Origin: Anaerolineae bacterium | Lineage (GTDB): Bacteria; Chloroflexota; Anaerolineae; DRVO01 | Direction of reading: 5' to 3' | Length of the DNA stretch: 64,000 nt | NCBI GenBank assembly: GCA_013178015.1 | Contig: JABLXR010000004.1 | Coordinates: 48,603-112,602, forward strand | In this document: positions 17,845-26,997 of the stretch, piece by piece | Layout: each line of letters begins with the position of its first letter | Numbering within the stretch: the stretch's first letter is position 1 | Made by a program: the position numbers and the translations under genes | The notes under the pieces: generated by a model | What the model saw: the letters and a program-made list of their open reading frames with translations, nothing else | Database searches by the model: none | Told to the model about the DNA's origin: nothing

Positions 17845-19311
17845 TTGCCTCGCCCCAATCTGCTGTTCATCCTCACCGAGCAGCAACAAGCCCATACCAC
17901 CGAGCCCGATTCCCAGTGTCGCATGCCTGCCGTCAACCAGCTGGCCGCCCAGGGGGTGCGCTTTGCCCGTGCCTACACCGTCAACGCCATCTGCTCCCCC
18001 GCCCGGGCCAGCCTCTTCACCGGCACCCTGCCCACTACCCACGGCATGGTCGACTGCACCCACACCGTGGAACCGTACCGAGCCGAGTTCGACGCCACCC
18101 TGGAGACCTGGAGCCAGCGACTCCAGGCTCTGGGCTACCGCACCGGCTACTTCGGCAAGTGGCACGTCGAGCGCACCAACCGGCTGGAGAACTTCGGCTG
18201 GGACGAGTACGAGCTCACCGGCTCGCCCCAGTTCATCCAGTACCGCCGTGACCTCGGCCTGCCGGACAGGCCCACCGATTTCTCCCTCCAGCATGTGGTA
18301 AGGCACAAGGGGTATCGCGACTTCCTGCTCTACGGGGCCTACGAGGAGCCAGCGGAGGGCACTAGCGAGCACTACCTCTTCTCCCGGGGGATGGACTTCA
18401 TAGACCGCGCCGCTGACGCCGACCTCCCCTGGTGTGCCTTGGTGAGCGTCACCGCTGTGCACGACCCCTACCTGGTGCCCACGGAGTACTATCGCCGCTA
18501 CGACCCCGAGGCCATCACCAAGCCCTCCAACTTCGACGACGACCTGTCCGGCCGGCCGGCCATATACCGACGCATGCGCTCCGTCTGGCGGGACATGTCC
18601 TGGCGGCACTACGCCGAGGCCACCGCCTGCTACTACGGCTTCTGTTCCCTCGTGGACGACCAGGTGGCGCGCATCCTCCACCACCTGGAGGAGACTGGCC
18701 AATCTGAGAACACCATCGTCATCTACTGTACCGACCACGGGGAGATGATGGGCGCCCACGGGCTCATGCACAAGGGCGTCTTCCCCTTCGAAGAGGGTTA
18801 TCGCATCCCCCTCATCGTCCGCTGGCCGGGCGGGGGGTTGGCCGGGGCCCACTGCGAGCGGCTGGTTAACACCCACGACCTGGCGCCCACCATCGCGGAC
18901 ATGCTCGGAGCCGAGCCGCTCCCCCGGAGCGAAGGCCGCTCCTTGCTGCCCCTGCTCCAGGGCGAGACGCCGGAAGACTGGGTGGACGAGGCCTACGCCG
19001 AGTTCCAAGGTCAGCGGTTCGCCTGGACTCAGCGCATCGTGTGGGAGCCCCGTTTCAAGTACGTCTTCAACGGCTTCGACTACGACGAGCTCTACGACCT
19101 GGACCGCGACCCTCACGAGATGAACAACCTGGCCCAGGACCCAGCCTACGCCGATGTGGCCGAGCGGATGGCCGCCCGCATGTGGGCCCGCGCCAAGGCT
19201 ACCGGCGATCACAACCTCTACAACGCTCAGTACCCCATGTTCCGCTTCGCCCCGGTGGGGCCGGAGACCGAGAGCTGGGACCCGGCCGCCCACCAGGCGG
19301 GTGGAGCCTGA
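17845..19311 (+). CDS. Sulfatase (formylglycine-dependent type I), second
   Basis: A sulfatase of about 488 residues. RPNLLFILTEQQ is the first metal-binding strand; CSPARASLFTG (Cys50 to Arg54 from the chosen start) is the formylglycine motif; TGYFGKWHVE and CTDHGEMMGAHGLMHK are the later active-site segments. I choose TTG 17845, which begins at the conserved N-terminus and has GGGAGG six bases upstream; GTG 17815 is an in-frame alternative. No signal peptide. It leads a run of same-strand catabolic genes and is only distantly similar to its divergent neighbour, implying a different sulfated substrate. Confidence 0.9.
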   Translation: MPRPNLLFILTEQQQAHTTEPDSQCRMPAVNQLAAQGVRFARAYTVNAICSPARASLFTGTLPTTHGMVDCTHTVEPYRAEFDATLETWSQRLQALGYRTGYFGKWHVERTNRLENFGWDEYELTGSPQFIQYRRDLGLPDRPTDFSLQHVVRHKGYRDFLLYGAYEEPAEGTSEHYLFSRGMDFIDRAADADLPWCALVSVTAVHDPYLVPTEYYRRYDPEAITKPSNFDDDLSGRPAIYRRMRSVWRDMSWRHYAEATACYYGFCSLVDDQVARILHHLEETGQSENTIVIYCTDHGEMMGAHGLMHKGVFPFEEGYRIPLIVRWPGGGLAGAHCERLVNTHDLAPTIADMLGAEPLPRSEGRSLLPLLQGETPEDWVDEAYAEFQGQRFAWTQRIVWEPRFKYVFNGFDYDELYDLDRDPHEMNNLAQDPAYADVAERMAARMWARAKATGDHNLYNAQYPMFRFAPVGPETESWDPAAHQAGGA

Positions 19312-19341
19312 GACACGGAAGCAAGAAGCAAGGAGACTCGC

Positions 19342-20127
19342 ATGAAGATCTACATCTCGTCCGACTTCGAGGGAGCCTGTGCCGTCGTGGGAACCGCTGG
19401 CAAGACCCTCACCGAGAGCCCCCAGATGGACTTCGCCCGCCGCATGGTGACGGCGGAGATCAACGCCGCCGTGGAAGGGGCTCTGGCCGCCGGTGCCACC
19501 GACATTATCGTCAACGACTGCCACGGGGGTGGCCTCAACCTCCTCTACGACGAACTGCATCCCGAGGCCCGCATCCTGCTCGGCTCGCCCCGTCCCCGCC
19601 GGTTCATCGGAATCGAAGGCAGCGCCGCCCTCTTCCTCATCGCCTACCATGCCATGGCCGGTACCCAGAACGGCATCCTGTCGCACTCCTACTCCTCGGT
19701 GAGCATCCAGAACATGTGGCTGAACGACCACCCCATCGGCGAGATCGGGCTGGACGCGGCCCTGGCAGGGGCGCTAGGAGTACCTGTGGTGCTGGTCACC
19801 AGCGACCAAGCCGGCGTGGCCGAGGCCCTGTCCATCATCGGGACTCAGGTGCGCACCGTGGCCGTGAAGGAGGGCATCAGCCGCAACGCCGCCATCAGCC
19901 TGCACCCGTCCAAGGCCCAGGCCCTCATCCGCGCCGCCGCCGAGGACGCCATCCGGCACCTGGACCAGGCGAGGCCGCTGGTGTTCGAGCCTCCCTTCCG
20001 GTTGCGCCGCGAGTACAAGTTCGAGTCCTACGCCGACCAGGCCATGCACGAGGCCATACCGGGCCAGACGCGGATAGATAGCCGGACAGTGGAGCGAGTG
20101 TCGGACAACATATTCGACCTGATCTGA
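19342..20127 (+). CDS. M55 family D-aminopeptidase (DppA-like)
   Basis: A zinc D-aminopeptidase of 261 residues resembling Bacillus DppA, which releases D-Ala from D-amino-acid peptides. Metal ligands are visible: Asp8 and Glu10 (SSDFEG), His61 (NDCHGG), His103 (AYHAMAG) and Glu134 (IGEIGLDA). ATG 19342 has AAGGAG nine bases upstream, 30 bases after the sulfatase stop, so co-transcription is likely. The TGA stop codon (20125-20127) is the first part of the repeat array that follows. Cytoplasmic; the physiological peptide is unknown. Confidence 0.92.
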   Translation: MKIYISSDFEGACAVVGTAGKTLTESPQMDFARRMVTAEINAAVEGALAAGATDIIVNDCHGGGLNLLYDELHPEARILLGSPRPRRFIGIEGSAALFLIAYHAMAGTQNGILSHSYSSVSIQNMWLNDHPIGEIGLDAALAGALGVPVVLVTSDQAGVAEALSIIGTQVRTVAVKEGISRNAAISLHPSKAQALIRAAAEDAIRHLDQARPLVFEPPFRLRREYKFESYADQAMHEAIPGQTRIDSRTVERVSDNIFDLI

Positions 20128-20239
20128 TACGTGATGCGTGATACGTGATACGTAACATGTAATGGTGCAGCTGCGTCTATCACGCATCACGCATCACGTA
20201 TCACGCGTCACGTATCACGCGTCACGTATCACGTATCAC
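20125..20239. repeat. Inverted short-word array A1 (GATACGTG / CACGTATC words)
   Basis: The left arm is three to four copies of a degenerate word around TGATACG, the centre is AATGGTGCAGCTGCGTC, and the right arm is about eight copies of the complementary word (ATCACGCATCACG, ATCACGTATCACG). The arms can pair into a long hairpin. The first TGA is the stop codon of the M55 gene. A near copy, A2, follows the next gene. Confidence 0.9.
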
Positions 20240-20255
20240 TGAGGAGGGCGGAGGA

Positions 20256-20654
20256 GTGGACTTTCAGGCATGGGCACAAACCGTGCCCGACCTGATGAGA
20301 AGCGACCGCCTGTGGACGCTAGAGGCGTACCGGCTTGCGTTGTTCGCCTGTGATGTCGCCTGGGACGACGCGGCGCGACTAACCGGCGATCGCCGGACCA
20401 GGTCGCTGGCCGATCAGTTGTACCGGGCAGTCGGCTCCATCAGCGCTAACATCGCCGAGGGCTACAGCCGGGGGACCGGCCGGGACCGGGCGCTCTTCTA
20501 CCAGTATGCCTTGGGGTCCGCCCGTGAGGGCCGCGACTGGTACTACAAGGGCCGTCACGTGCTGGGGAGTGAGACCGCCCAGCTCCGCATGGAACTGCTG
20601 ACCAGCGTAATCCGCCTCTTGCTGACCATGATCCCCCAGCAGAGGGGAAGCTGA
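20256..20654 (+). CDS. Four-helix-bundle protein (23S rRNA IVS-type family)
   Basis: A 132-residue all-helical protein of the four-helix-bundle family (PF05635/TIGR02436 type), whose members are encoded in 23S rRNA intervening sequences, as Avd in diversity-generating retroelements, and as free-standing genes of unknown role. The family signature is present: RSLADQLYRAVGSISANIAEG followed in other members by Gly/Arg-rich turn (YSRGTGRDRA) and a final long helix. Start GTG 20256 with GGAGG seven bases upstream. It lies exactly between arrays A1 and A2, and its stop codon touches A2. Function not established. Confidence 0.85.
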   Translation: MDFQAWAQTVPDLMRSDRLWTLEAYRLALFACDVAWDDAARLTGDRRTRSLADQLYRAVGSISANIAEGYSRGTGRDRALFYQYALGSAREGRDWYYKGRHVLGSETAQLRMELLTSVIRLLLTMIPQQRGS

Positions 20655-20763
20655 CACGTGATACGTGATACGTGATACGTGACATGTGAGGGTGCAGAGG
20701 CGTGTATCACGCATCACGTGTCACGCATCACGCATCACGCGTCACGCGTCACGCATCACGCAA
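20654..20763. repeat. Inverted short-word array A2, near copy of A1
   Basis: Left arm CACGTGATACGTGATACGTG, centre GGTGCAGAGGCGTG, right arm TATCACGCATCACGTG and further CACGCATCACG words. Centre and immediate flanks match A1 (GGTGCAG..GCGT.TATCACGCATCACG), so A1 and A2 are direct copies bracketing the four-helix-bundle gene, each internally inverted. Confidence 0.9.
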
Positions 20764-20775
20764 CAGGAGCGTCTC

Positions 20776-21831
20776 GTGAGCAGACCCGGAATCGGCATCG
20801 TTTCCTTCGCCCACGGCCACATCAACCTGTATGCCCATCAGATCGCTCGCTTCGACGACGCCCGCCTGGTGGCCGCCTGGGATGACAACCGGGAGCGGGG
20901 GGAGAAGCTCTCCCGCGACTTGGGCATCCCCTACTCGCCCCACCTGGAGGACGTGCTCTCCCGCCCCGAGGTGGACTGCGTCATCGTGGGCAGCGAGACC
21001 AACCGCCACGCCGACCTGGCCGTGGCGGCCATGGAGGCGGGCAAGGCCGTCCTCCTGCAAAAGCCCATGGCCACCACTCTGGCCGACTGCGACCGAATCA
21101 TCGAGACAGTCAACCGCACCGGCGTCTGGTTCAGCTTGGCTTTCCAGATGCGCCACGATCCTATGAACCAGAAGATGCGCGAACTGGTTCGGTCCGGCGT
21201 GGTGGGTCGGGTAGGCACGATCCGCCGCCGCCACTGCATCTCGGTGCTATTCAACCGCGACTTCGTGGAGGGCCCCTCGCGCTGGCACTTGAGCCGCGAG
21301 GCTAACCGGGGCATGTTCTTCGACGATGCCACCCACGCCCTGGACTGGCTGGTGTGGATGACGGGGCAGATGCCGGTGTCGGTCATCGCCGAGATCGACA
21401 ACGTCCTCACCGACGTCGCCCCGGACGATACGGGCGTGGCCATCTACCGCTACGCCGACGGCCTCTTCGCCGAGGTGTACAATTCCAGCGTCACCCTGGC
21501 CGGGGAGAACACCACCGAGATCTACGGTGACAAGGGTGTCATCATCCAGAACCACGGCGACGCCGTTTCCACCATGCTCAGACCGGAGCACGCCATCGGG
21601 CTCAAGCTGTACGAAGCGGAGAAGGGCTACCTGGGATGGCAGGACCTGGGGGTTCCCATTCCGGACAGCCAGGGCGAGCGCATCGCCGGGGTGGCCCGAC
21701 CGTTCATAGACGGACTCAAGGCAGGCGAGCCCCTCTGTTGCGCCCGCGAGGGCCGGATGTCGGTGGAGATGTGCCTGGCCGCCTACCGTGCCGCCGAGAC
21801 AGGCACTCGAGTCACTTTCCCGTTCCATTAG
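20776..21831 (+). CDS. Gfo/Idh/MocA family oxidoreductase
   Basis: An NAD(P)-dependent sugar or inositol dehydrogenase-like protein of 351 residues. The N-terminal half is a Rossmann domain (VDCVIVGSETNRHADLAVAAMEAGKAVLLQKPMA, here QKP in place of the usual EKP), the C-terminal half an alpha/beta substrate domain with GMFFDDATHALDW carrying the conserved Asp/His. The glycine motif after GIVSF is atypical (AHGHI). GTG 20776 has CAGGAG seven bases upstream; the longer in-frame extension is repeat array sequence. Probably acts on a sugar derivative released by neighbouring enzymes; substrate unknown. Confidence 0.88.
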   Translation: MSRPGIGIVSFAHGHINLYAHQIARFDDARLVAAWDDNRERGEKLSRDLGIPYSPHLEDVLSRPEVDCVIVGSETNRHADLAVAAMEAGKAVLLQKPMATTLADCDRIIETVNRTGVWFSLAFQMRHDPMNQKMRELVRSGVVGRVGTIRRRHCISVLFNRDFVEGPSRWHLSREANRGMFFDDATHALDWLVWMTGQMPVSVIAEIDNVLTDVAPDDTGVAIYRYADGLFAEVYNSSVTLAGENTTEIYGDKGVIIQNHGDAVSTMLRPEHAIGLKLYEAEKGYLGWQDLGVPIPDSQGERIAGVARPFIDGLKAGEPLCCAREGRMSVEMCLAAYRAAETGTRVTFPFH

Positions 21832-21968
21832 GCGAGATGAGCAAAGGCCCTTACCCTCCGATCTCGCCTGTGTCTTGGCTACGCACGGAGGACGACTGCA
21901 TCCTGGGGCGCCGTCCCCATCCCCAGTCATCACGAACTCGGAACGCTGTCTTCCATTCCCAGCTCCCG

Positions 21969-22064
21969 GATCTCCCTTGTCATCCCGAGCCCCTAGATCT
22001 CCCTTGTCATTCCGAGCCCCGAAGGGGCGAGGAATCTCCGGCGCTCTGGGGCCGGAGATTCCTC
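21969..22064. repeat. Dispersed repeat cluster with perfect 14-base inverted repeat
   Basis: Two direct copies of GATCTCCCTTGTCAT.CCGAGCCCC (from 21969 and 21996) lead into GAGGAATCTCCGGC (22029-22042) and its exact complement (22051-22064). It belongs to the GAGGAATC/TGTCATTCCGAG type of dispersed intergenic repeat, as at 14264. Apart from this and the next hairpin, 21832-22320 holds no gene. Confidence 0.7.
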
Positions 22065-22116
22065 GCCGACGCTGCTCACGACGCAAACCACACCGACCAC
22101 TCTTCGCCCACATGCA

Positions 22117-22175
22117 GCGGTAGGGGCAGGCCACCGTGCCTGCCCAGGGCGGACGCGGCGGTCCTCCCCTACCGC
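22117..22175. repeat. Nested hairpin repeat (GCGGTAGGGG ... CCCCTACCGC)
   Basis: Outer arms of 10 bases pair exactly and an inner GGCAGG/CCTGCC stem lies inside. GTAGGGGC also begins the hairpin family at 37206 and 55091. Confidence 0.6.
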
Positions 22176-22320
22176 GCTACTCTCATCACCTCGCCACGTG
22201 CGAGGCAGCCGCGTGTGATACCCGGCATGATGGAGCGCGCGAGATACAATCGCTTTGGGCATCCGGGAAAGACCGGACGATGGAATCCCATTCGGCAACC
22301 TTGTTGCGCAGGAGGCAGTA

Positions 22321-23322
22321 GTGACTAACGAGGGCAAGCGGCTGTGGATTGATGGGCACACTCACCTTCTCCGGCGCACCGTCCGCGGCGCGGAGGACCT
22401 CCGCTACACGCTCGACGACGTGCTCACTGTACTGGAAGGCTGCGACGCCGACCTCCGCTTCATCGTCAGCGACAACAACCCGGCTGACGTGGACCGCATC
22501 GTGGAGGAGCCGGAGTTCCTGCACGCGATGAACGAGCGCGTGTACCGGGACTTCGTCCAGCCCTCTGGAGGACGGCTGTTCGGCTCAGTACAGATTGACC
22601 CCCGAGCGGTGAAGCAGTCGCACAAGGACCTAGACCTCTACCTGGGCGAGCGCAACTTCGTCCAGGTAGGTGAGGTAGAGGGGATGCCCTTCGGTTTCCC
22701 TCTCGATAGCCTCCAGATGGTGGAGCTGGCCCGGCACGCGGGGCAACTCGGTGCCCCGGTGCAGCTGCACTGCTCCACGGCCGACAGCCCCACCGGAGAG
22801 CACCTGCGCCAGGCTCTGCACCTTGCCGCCGAAGTGCCAGAGTGCAACTTCATCATCGCCCACGCTATCGGCGGGCGGAACAGCTATCACTACATCTCCG
22901 CCATCGAACAGTACCTGGCTCGAGGCCTGGACAATGTGTACCTGGAGATCATCCAGTTCCACTTGCGGGCCCACCTGCGCTCAGCCTACGAGCACCTGGG
23001 GCCCGAGCGCCTGGTGGTGGGCACCGACTGGGCCACCTACCACGGCCCCCCCTGGCCTCCCTACGGCACCCACACCACCCTCCTGTCGCACCCCGACTTC
23101 TGGCGGCAGGTCAGCCTCAAGGGGTTCAGCCAGTGGAACTCAGAGTTCTGGTTCAGCAGCATGTTCATGCTGGACCTGCGGGAGAACCCCTACCCGGCCC
23201 GTGTGTCCAGCCTGGTCGGGTTCATGCAGGAGGCTGGCTTCAGCGACGAGGACATCGAGAAGGTGGGTTCCGGCAACGCCATCAGGCTTTTCCGGCTGCG
23301 AGAGAAGGGCCTGCTGCCGTGA
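22321..23322 (+). CDS. Amidohydrolase-2 family metal-dependent hydrolase
   Basis: A TIM-barrel hydrolase of 333 residues. The metal site begins at DGHTHLL (HxH, residues about 12-14), continues with the barrel His in QLHCSTADS and FIIAHAIGG, and ends with Asp in VVGTDWATYHG. The start GTG 22321 has AGGAGG five bases upstream; the upstream in-frame extension is in repeat-rich DNA. Members of this family hydrolyse or decarboxylate ring-shaped or lactone substrates. It sits in the run of sugar-derivative genes, so a lactonase-like role is plausible but unproven. Confidence 0.82.
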   Translation: MTNEGKRLWIDGHTHLLRRTVRGAEDLRYTLDDVLTVLEGCDADLRFIVSDNNPADVDRIVEEPEFLHAMNERVYRDFVQPSGGRLFGSVQIDPRAVKQSHKDLDLYLGERNFVQVGEVEGMPFGFPLDSLQMVELARHAGQLGAPVQLHCSTADSPTGEHLRQALHLAAEVPECNFIIAHAIGGRNSYHYISAIEQYLARGLDNVYLEIIQFHLRAHLRSAYEHLGPERLVVGTDWATYHGPPWPPYGTHTTLLSHPDFWRQVSLKGFSQWNSEFWFSSMFMLDLRENPYPARVSSLVGFMQEAGFSDEDIEKVGSGNAIRLFRLREKGLLP

Positions 23323-23421
23323 CGACGGCGCTGATGGAGGCGAAGGGGACGGAGATGAGCCCCTCTGTCCCTCTCGCCGGCAGACGAGCCTGGGTGAGGT
23401 GACCGAAGCGCAGCGGCTACG

Positions 23422-24150
23422 TTAACGCATCAGCCCTCGCGCCAGACCGACCGAGTAGACGATCAGCATCTGCGCCGGGCCGTAGGTGAGCCATATCAGG
23501 TCGTTCCACTCCGGCCGTCTCACGTCGCGGAACAGCCGCATGGCGATGAGCAGGTCGCTGACGAAGAAGAGCGCCCCTCCCAGGGCGAGGAGAAGGAGCA
23601 CTGGTCGGGTGAGTCCCAGCCCCAGTCCCAGTCCGGCGGTGCTGGCCAGCAGCAGCGTGTACGGCAGGGCCAGCGCCCGCAGGAGGCCAGGTCGCTCCCC
23701 CCGCTGCGCTACCGCGTACCAGCTTGCCACCCCGATCCCCAGCCAGACCAGCCAGGAAAGGGTCAGGACCGGACCAGCGGCCACGCCCGGGGTGCCGGCC
23801 AGAACCAGGAAGGCCCCACAGTAGGCCATGTGCCCCAAGGCGAAGGCGCCCATGCCGCCCAGCGCCGGATGCGGGGCCGGCAGTACCGAGGCCATGAACA
23901 GGTCCCCCACCAGGCCGAGACTCATGCCCACCGCGATCAACAGGGCGTAGAGCCCCGCCCGCTCAACCCAGGCCGTAGCCAACCACCCCCAGGCCGCCAG
24001 CGCCAGCACCCCCGAAGAAGCCAGCCGGGTAGCAGGGGGCATCCGCCCGCCCGCAGCGGCGTCGATGGGGCCGGCCGCCAGCCCGCCGAAGAGCAGCCCG
24101 GCCCAGGCGACCCAGGCCACGGCAAGGCCTATCGCCTCAGGCGAAGGCAT
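23422..24150 (-). CDS. Lysoplasmalogenase family membrane protein (YhhN/TMEM86)
   Basis: A 242-residue protein of about eight membrane helices. GMSLGLVGDLFMAS and GALFFVSDLLIAMRLF carry the two conserved Asp residues of the YhhN/TMEM86 family, which cleaves the vinyl-ether bond of lysoplasmalogens. ATG 24150 has GAGGA upstream and overlaps the last 14 bases of the upstream URO-D-like gene, so the two are probably translated from one message. Convergent with the amidohydrolase gene. Confidence 0.85.
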   Translation of the reverse strand: MPSPEAIGLAVAWVAWAGLLFGGLAAGPIDAAAGGRMPPATRLASSGVLALAAWGWLATAWVERAGLYALLIAVGMSLGLVGDLFMASVLPAPHPALGGMGAFALGHMAYCGAFLVLAGTPGVAAGPVLTLSWLVWLGIGVASWYAVAQRGERPGLLRALALPYTLLLASTAGLGLGLGLTRPVLLLLALGGALFFVSDLLIAMRLFRDVRRPEWNDLIWLTYGPAQMLIVYSVGLARGLMR

Positions 24151-25321
24151 CGTCCTCGTTCGCCCTAGAGCGCCCCTTGAGCCAGGCGGCGTTGCTCTGC
24201 CGGACCAGGGCACAGTAGCGGCGCACCCGGGCCACCGGAGTAGCCGGCGTCACCGGACTGCCGATGCTCATGACGAACCGCCCGCGGTTCCGGCGACCGG
24301 CCGCCAGCTGGCGCTCGATCTCCGCCCGCAGGGTGGCGTCGTCGGCGTCCTGCAGTACCCCTATGGCATCGAGGTTGCCGAGGATGGCGCAGCGCCCGTC
24401 CGCCCGCTGCGCCACCTCTTCAATGTCTATGCGGAAGCCCTTCTTGCTTTCCTCCAGCGACAGGGCATCGGCGCCCGCGGCCAGCAGGTGCTCCCAGCGG
24501 TCATTGGGATCCCCGCAGTAGTAGTAGATGCTGTGCATTCCTGCGGAGCGGATCTCCTCCACCAGGCGCTGCAGGTAGGGCAGGCTGAGGCGGGCGAAGG
24601 CGGCCGGGCTGATCATGTCCGTGAGGCACTCTTCGATCCAGACGCCCTTGGCCCCCAGAGCCGCCGCCAGCCGCACCTGATACTGAGCCCGTGCCAGATA
24701 TCGCTCACAGGCGTGAAGCACCAGGTCGGGGCGCGAGGCCACCATCTCCATCATGCCCTCGAATCCCCACAGGTCGTAGGTGGCCCAGAGCGGCGAGGAC
24801 ACCTGCCGGAAGGGATACAGCTCCCGGCCGAACTCGTCCAGCAGCGCCCGCGCCAGATCGCCGGCCCCCCGCGCCACCGCCTGCTCCGGGCTCCCCTGCA
24901 TGGTAGGGACCTGCGCCTCTATCTCCTCCGGCGTCTCCGCCAACCACTGGGGCCGCACAGACTGCACCCGCCCCAACGGGTTCCACCCCCCTACCGAAGG
25001 CCGCAGGAGGCGTTCCTGCCTGCCCGTGCGCCGGTCCACCCGCACCACCTGCCCGCCCAGCACTTGCAGCGCCTGGGATTCCCGCTCGGAGCGCGGCGGC
25101 GCTACCGGCAGCTCGAACCAGTCCTGCCCCGTCCGTCGAATGACGTCCCGACGCCAGGCCAGCTGGCGCTCTAGGTCAGGCGCCTGCTGGTACCACCAGG
25201 GGCACTCGGTCAACTCGTCCCAATGGTCGCGAATGAATATGCCCTCGTAGCAGATGACAGCAGCGAACTCCGTCGTACCACCGGATGAGAACGCTGCCTC
25301 GACTTTCTCTCGACCAGTCAT
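24137..25321 (-). CDS. Uroporphyrinogen decarboxylase (URO-D) family protein
   Basis: A TIM-barrel protein of 394 residues of the URO-D/methyltransferase MtaA superfamily. Visible features are TYDLWGFEGMMEMVASRPDL, KGVWIEECLTDMISP, and IYYYCGDPNDRWEHLL with the later DALSLEESKKGF and AILGNLDA. The N-terminal Arg-rich substrate loop of true HemE is missing, so it is probably not a heme enzyme; paralogues in this position often act in corrinoid-dependent methyl transfer or are of unknown role. ATG 25321. No corrinoid protein gene is next to it. Confidence 0.8.
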   Translation of the reverse strand: MTGREKVEAAFSSGGTTEFAAVICYEGIFIRDHWDELTECPWWYQQAPDLERQLAWRRDVIRRTGQDWFELPVAPPRSERESQALQVLGGQVVRVDRRTGRQERLLRPSVGGWNPLGRVQSVRPQWLAETPEEIEAQVPTMQGSPEQAVARGAGDLARALLDEFGRELYPFRQVSSPLWATYDLWGFEGMMEMVASRPDLVLHACERYLARAQYQVRLAAALGAKGVWIEECLTDMISPAAFARLSLPYLQRLVEEIRSAGMHSIYYYCGDPNDRWEHLLAAGADALSLEESKKGFRIDIEEVAQRADGRCAILGNLDAIGVLQDADDATLRAEIERQLAAGRRNRGRFVMSIGSPVTPATPVARVRRYCALVRQSNAAWLKGRSRANEDDAFA

Positions 25322-25572
25322 CTCGTCACTCTCGATCCCGCCTCAGCCTACCGGTAGCCCGGCTATGGCCACGTGCACACGGTGGCTATTCTCGGTCAGA
25401 GCCCGCCTATACTCAAGCACCCGATGGGCAAGGCTTCTTTGGCGTTCGCCGGGCGCCTGCATGTCCCGCCTCAGCGTGAAGCTTCCCTGGTACCGGCACC
25501 CCGGCGGCAGTATCATTAGCCACAGTGCCCGCCGCCCGCGGGCACCGGATAACTGTCTTAGGAGTGCAGAAA

Positions 25573-26997
25573 GTGCCCGAGCGCCTTCCGATATACCTGC
25601 CCGAAGACCGCTACTTCGACCCCAACCCCCAGCAGAAGGAGATCGCGCTGGAGCTGTATCGTCAGATACGCGACCTACCCCTCCTCTGCACTCACGGCCA
25701 TGTGGACCCTAGAATGTTCGCCGATCCCGACTACTCATTCGGCTCGCCCACGCAGCTGATCCTCATTCCCGATCACTACATCTTCCGCATGCTCTACTCC
25801 CAGGGCGTGCCCCTGGAGAGCCTGGGCATCCCCCGCCGCGACGGTGGCCCCACGGAGCGAGACCACCGCCGGGCCTGGCAAGTGTTCGCCGAGCACTTCT
25901 ACCTCTTCCGGGGCACTCCCACCGGCATGTGGCTGGCCCACGAGCTCAAGGAGGTGTTCGGGGTCCAAGAGCGGCTAACGGGAGAGACGGCGCAGACGGT
26001 CTACGACCACATCCAGGACCGGCTGAACTCGCCCGAGTACCGGCCCCGCCGCCTGTTCGAGCGGTTCAACATCGAAGTGCTAAGCACCACGGACGCCGCC
26101 ACCTCGCGCCTGGAACATCACCAGGCCATACGTGAGTCGGGTTGGCCCGGCCGGGTCATCCCCACGTTCCGACCGGACGCCGTGGTCAACCTGGATGCGC
26201 CCGGCTGGCGGGAGAACGTGGACGCCCTGAGCGAGGTGTCGGGCATCGCCGTGGACGGGTACTCGTCCCTCATCCAGGCGCTGGAGAGCCGCCGAGCTTA
26301 CTTCAAAAGCATGGGCGCCGTGGCCACCGATCACGCCGCCCTCACTCCCTACACCGAGGAGCTAACCGCCCGGGAGGCCGACACCATCTTCCAGCGGGCG
26401 CTGCGGGGGGAGGCTACCGCCGAGGACGCAACACGCTTCACCGGGCACATGCTCATGGAGAGCGCGCGAATGAGCATCGAGGACGGCCTGGTCATGCAGC
26501 TTCATCCCGGCTCCTTCCGCAACCACAACCCGGAGGTATTCGCCCGGTTCGGCCCCGACATGGGAGCCGACATCCCGGTGGCTACCGAGTTTACCCGCAA
26601 CCTCAGGCCCCTGTTGAGCAAGTACGGCAACGACCCCCGCCTGACCCTCATCCTGTTCATGCTGGACGAGTCCACCCTATCGCGCGAACTGGCTCCCTTG
26701 GCGGGGCACTACCCCGCTCTCAAGCTGGGTCCGCCCTGGTGGTTCTTCGACAGCCTCAACGGCATGACTCGCTTCCGGGAACTGGTGAGCGAGACGGCCG
26801 GGCTCTACAACACCGTGGGCTTCAACGACGACACCCGAGCCTTCCCCTCCATCCCCGCCCGCCACGACCTGGCCCGCCGGGTGGACGCCAACTGGCTGGC
26901 CGGTCTGGTGGTGCGCGGCATCGTACCCCTGGACGAGGCCCACGAGATGGCCCACGCCTGCGCCTACGGCCTAGCTAAGGCAGGTTACAGGTTGTAG
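25573..26997 (+). CDS. uxaC: Glucuronate isomerase (UxaC family)
   Basis: A 474-residue member of the uronate isomerase family (aldose-ketose isomerisation of D-glucuronate or D-galacturonate). HGHVDPRMF near the N-terminus holds the metal-binding HxH of the amidohydrolase-fold barrel; LSTTDAATSRLEHH, MQLHPGSFRNHN and the terminal GFNDDTRAFPSIPARHD region follow in the family order. GTG 25573 has TAGGAG eight bases upstream. The last five codons and the TAG stop are built from the CAGGTTACAGG words of array B1, so the natural C-terminus may have been replaced. Cytoplasmic; fits the neighbouring sugar-acid genes. Confidence 0.88.
   Translation: MPERLPIYLPEDRYFDPNPQQKEIALELYRQIRDLPLLCTHGHVDPRMFADPDYSFGSPTQLILIPDHYIFRMLYSQGVPLESLGIPRRDGGPTERDHRRAWQVFAEHFYLFRGTPTGMWLAHELKEVFGVQERLTGETAQTVYDHIQDRLNSPEYRPRRLFERFNIEVLSTTDAATSRLEHHQAIRESGWPGRVIPTFRPDAVVNLDAPGWRENVDALSEVSGIAVDGYSSLIQALESRRAYFKSMGAVATDHAALTPYTEELTAREADTIFQRALRGEATAEDATRFTGHMLMESARMSIEDGLVMQLHPGSFRNHNPEVFARFGPDMGADIPVATEFTRNLRPLLSKYGNDPRLTLILFMLDESTLSRELAPLAGHYPALKLGPPWWFFDSLNGMTRFRELVSETAGLYNTVGFNDDTRAFPSIPARHDLARRVDANWLAGLVVRGIVPLDEAHEMAHACAYGLAKAGYRL

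Noticed and set aside
17791..19731. Minus-strand ORF of 646 codons opposite the second sulfatase
   Set aside because: Gly/Val/His-rich shadow; the plus-strand sulfatase and M55 genes are unambiguous.
24137..25321. URO-D-like protein as HemE of the heme pathway
   Set aside because: The N-terminal Arg loop of HemE is missing, it lies 13 kb from the ahb genes, and the siroheme route does not need HemE.
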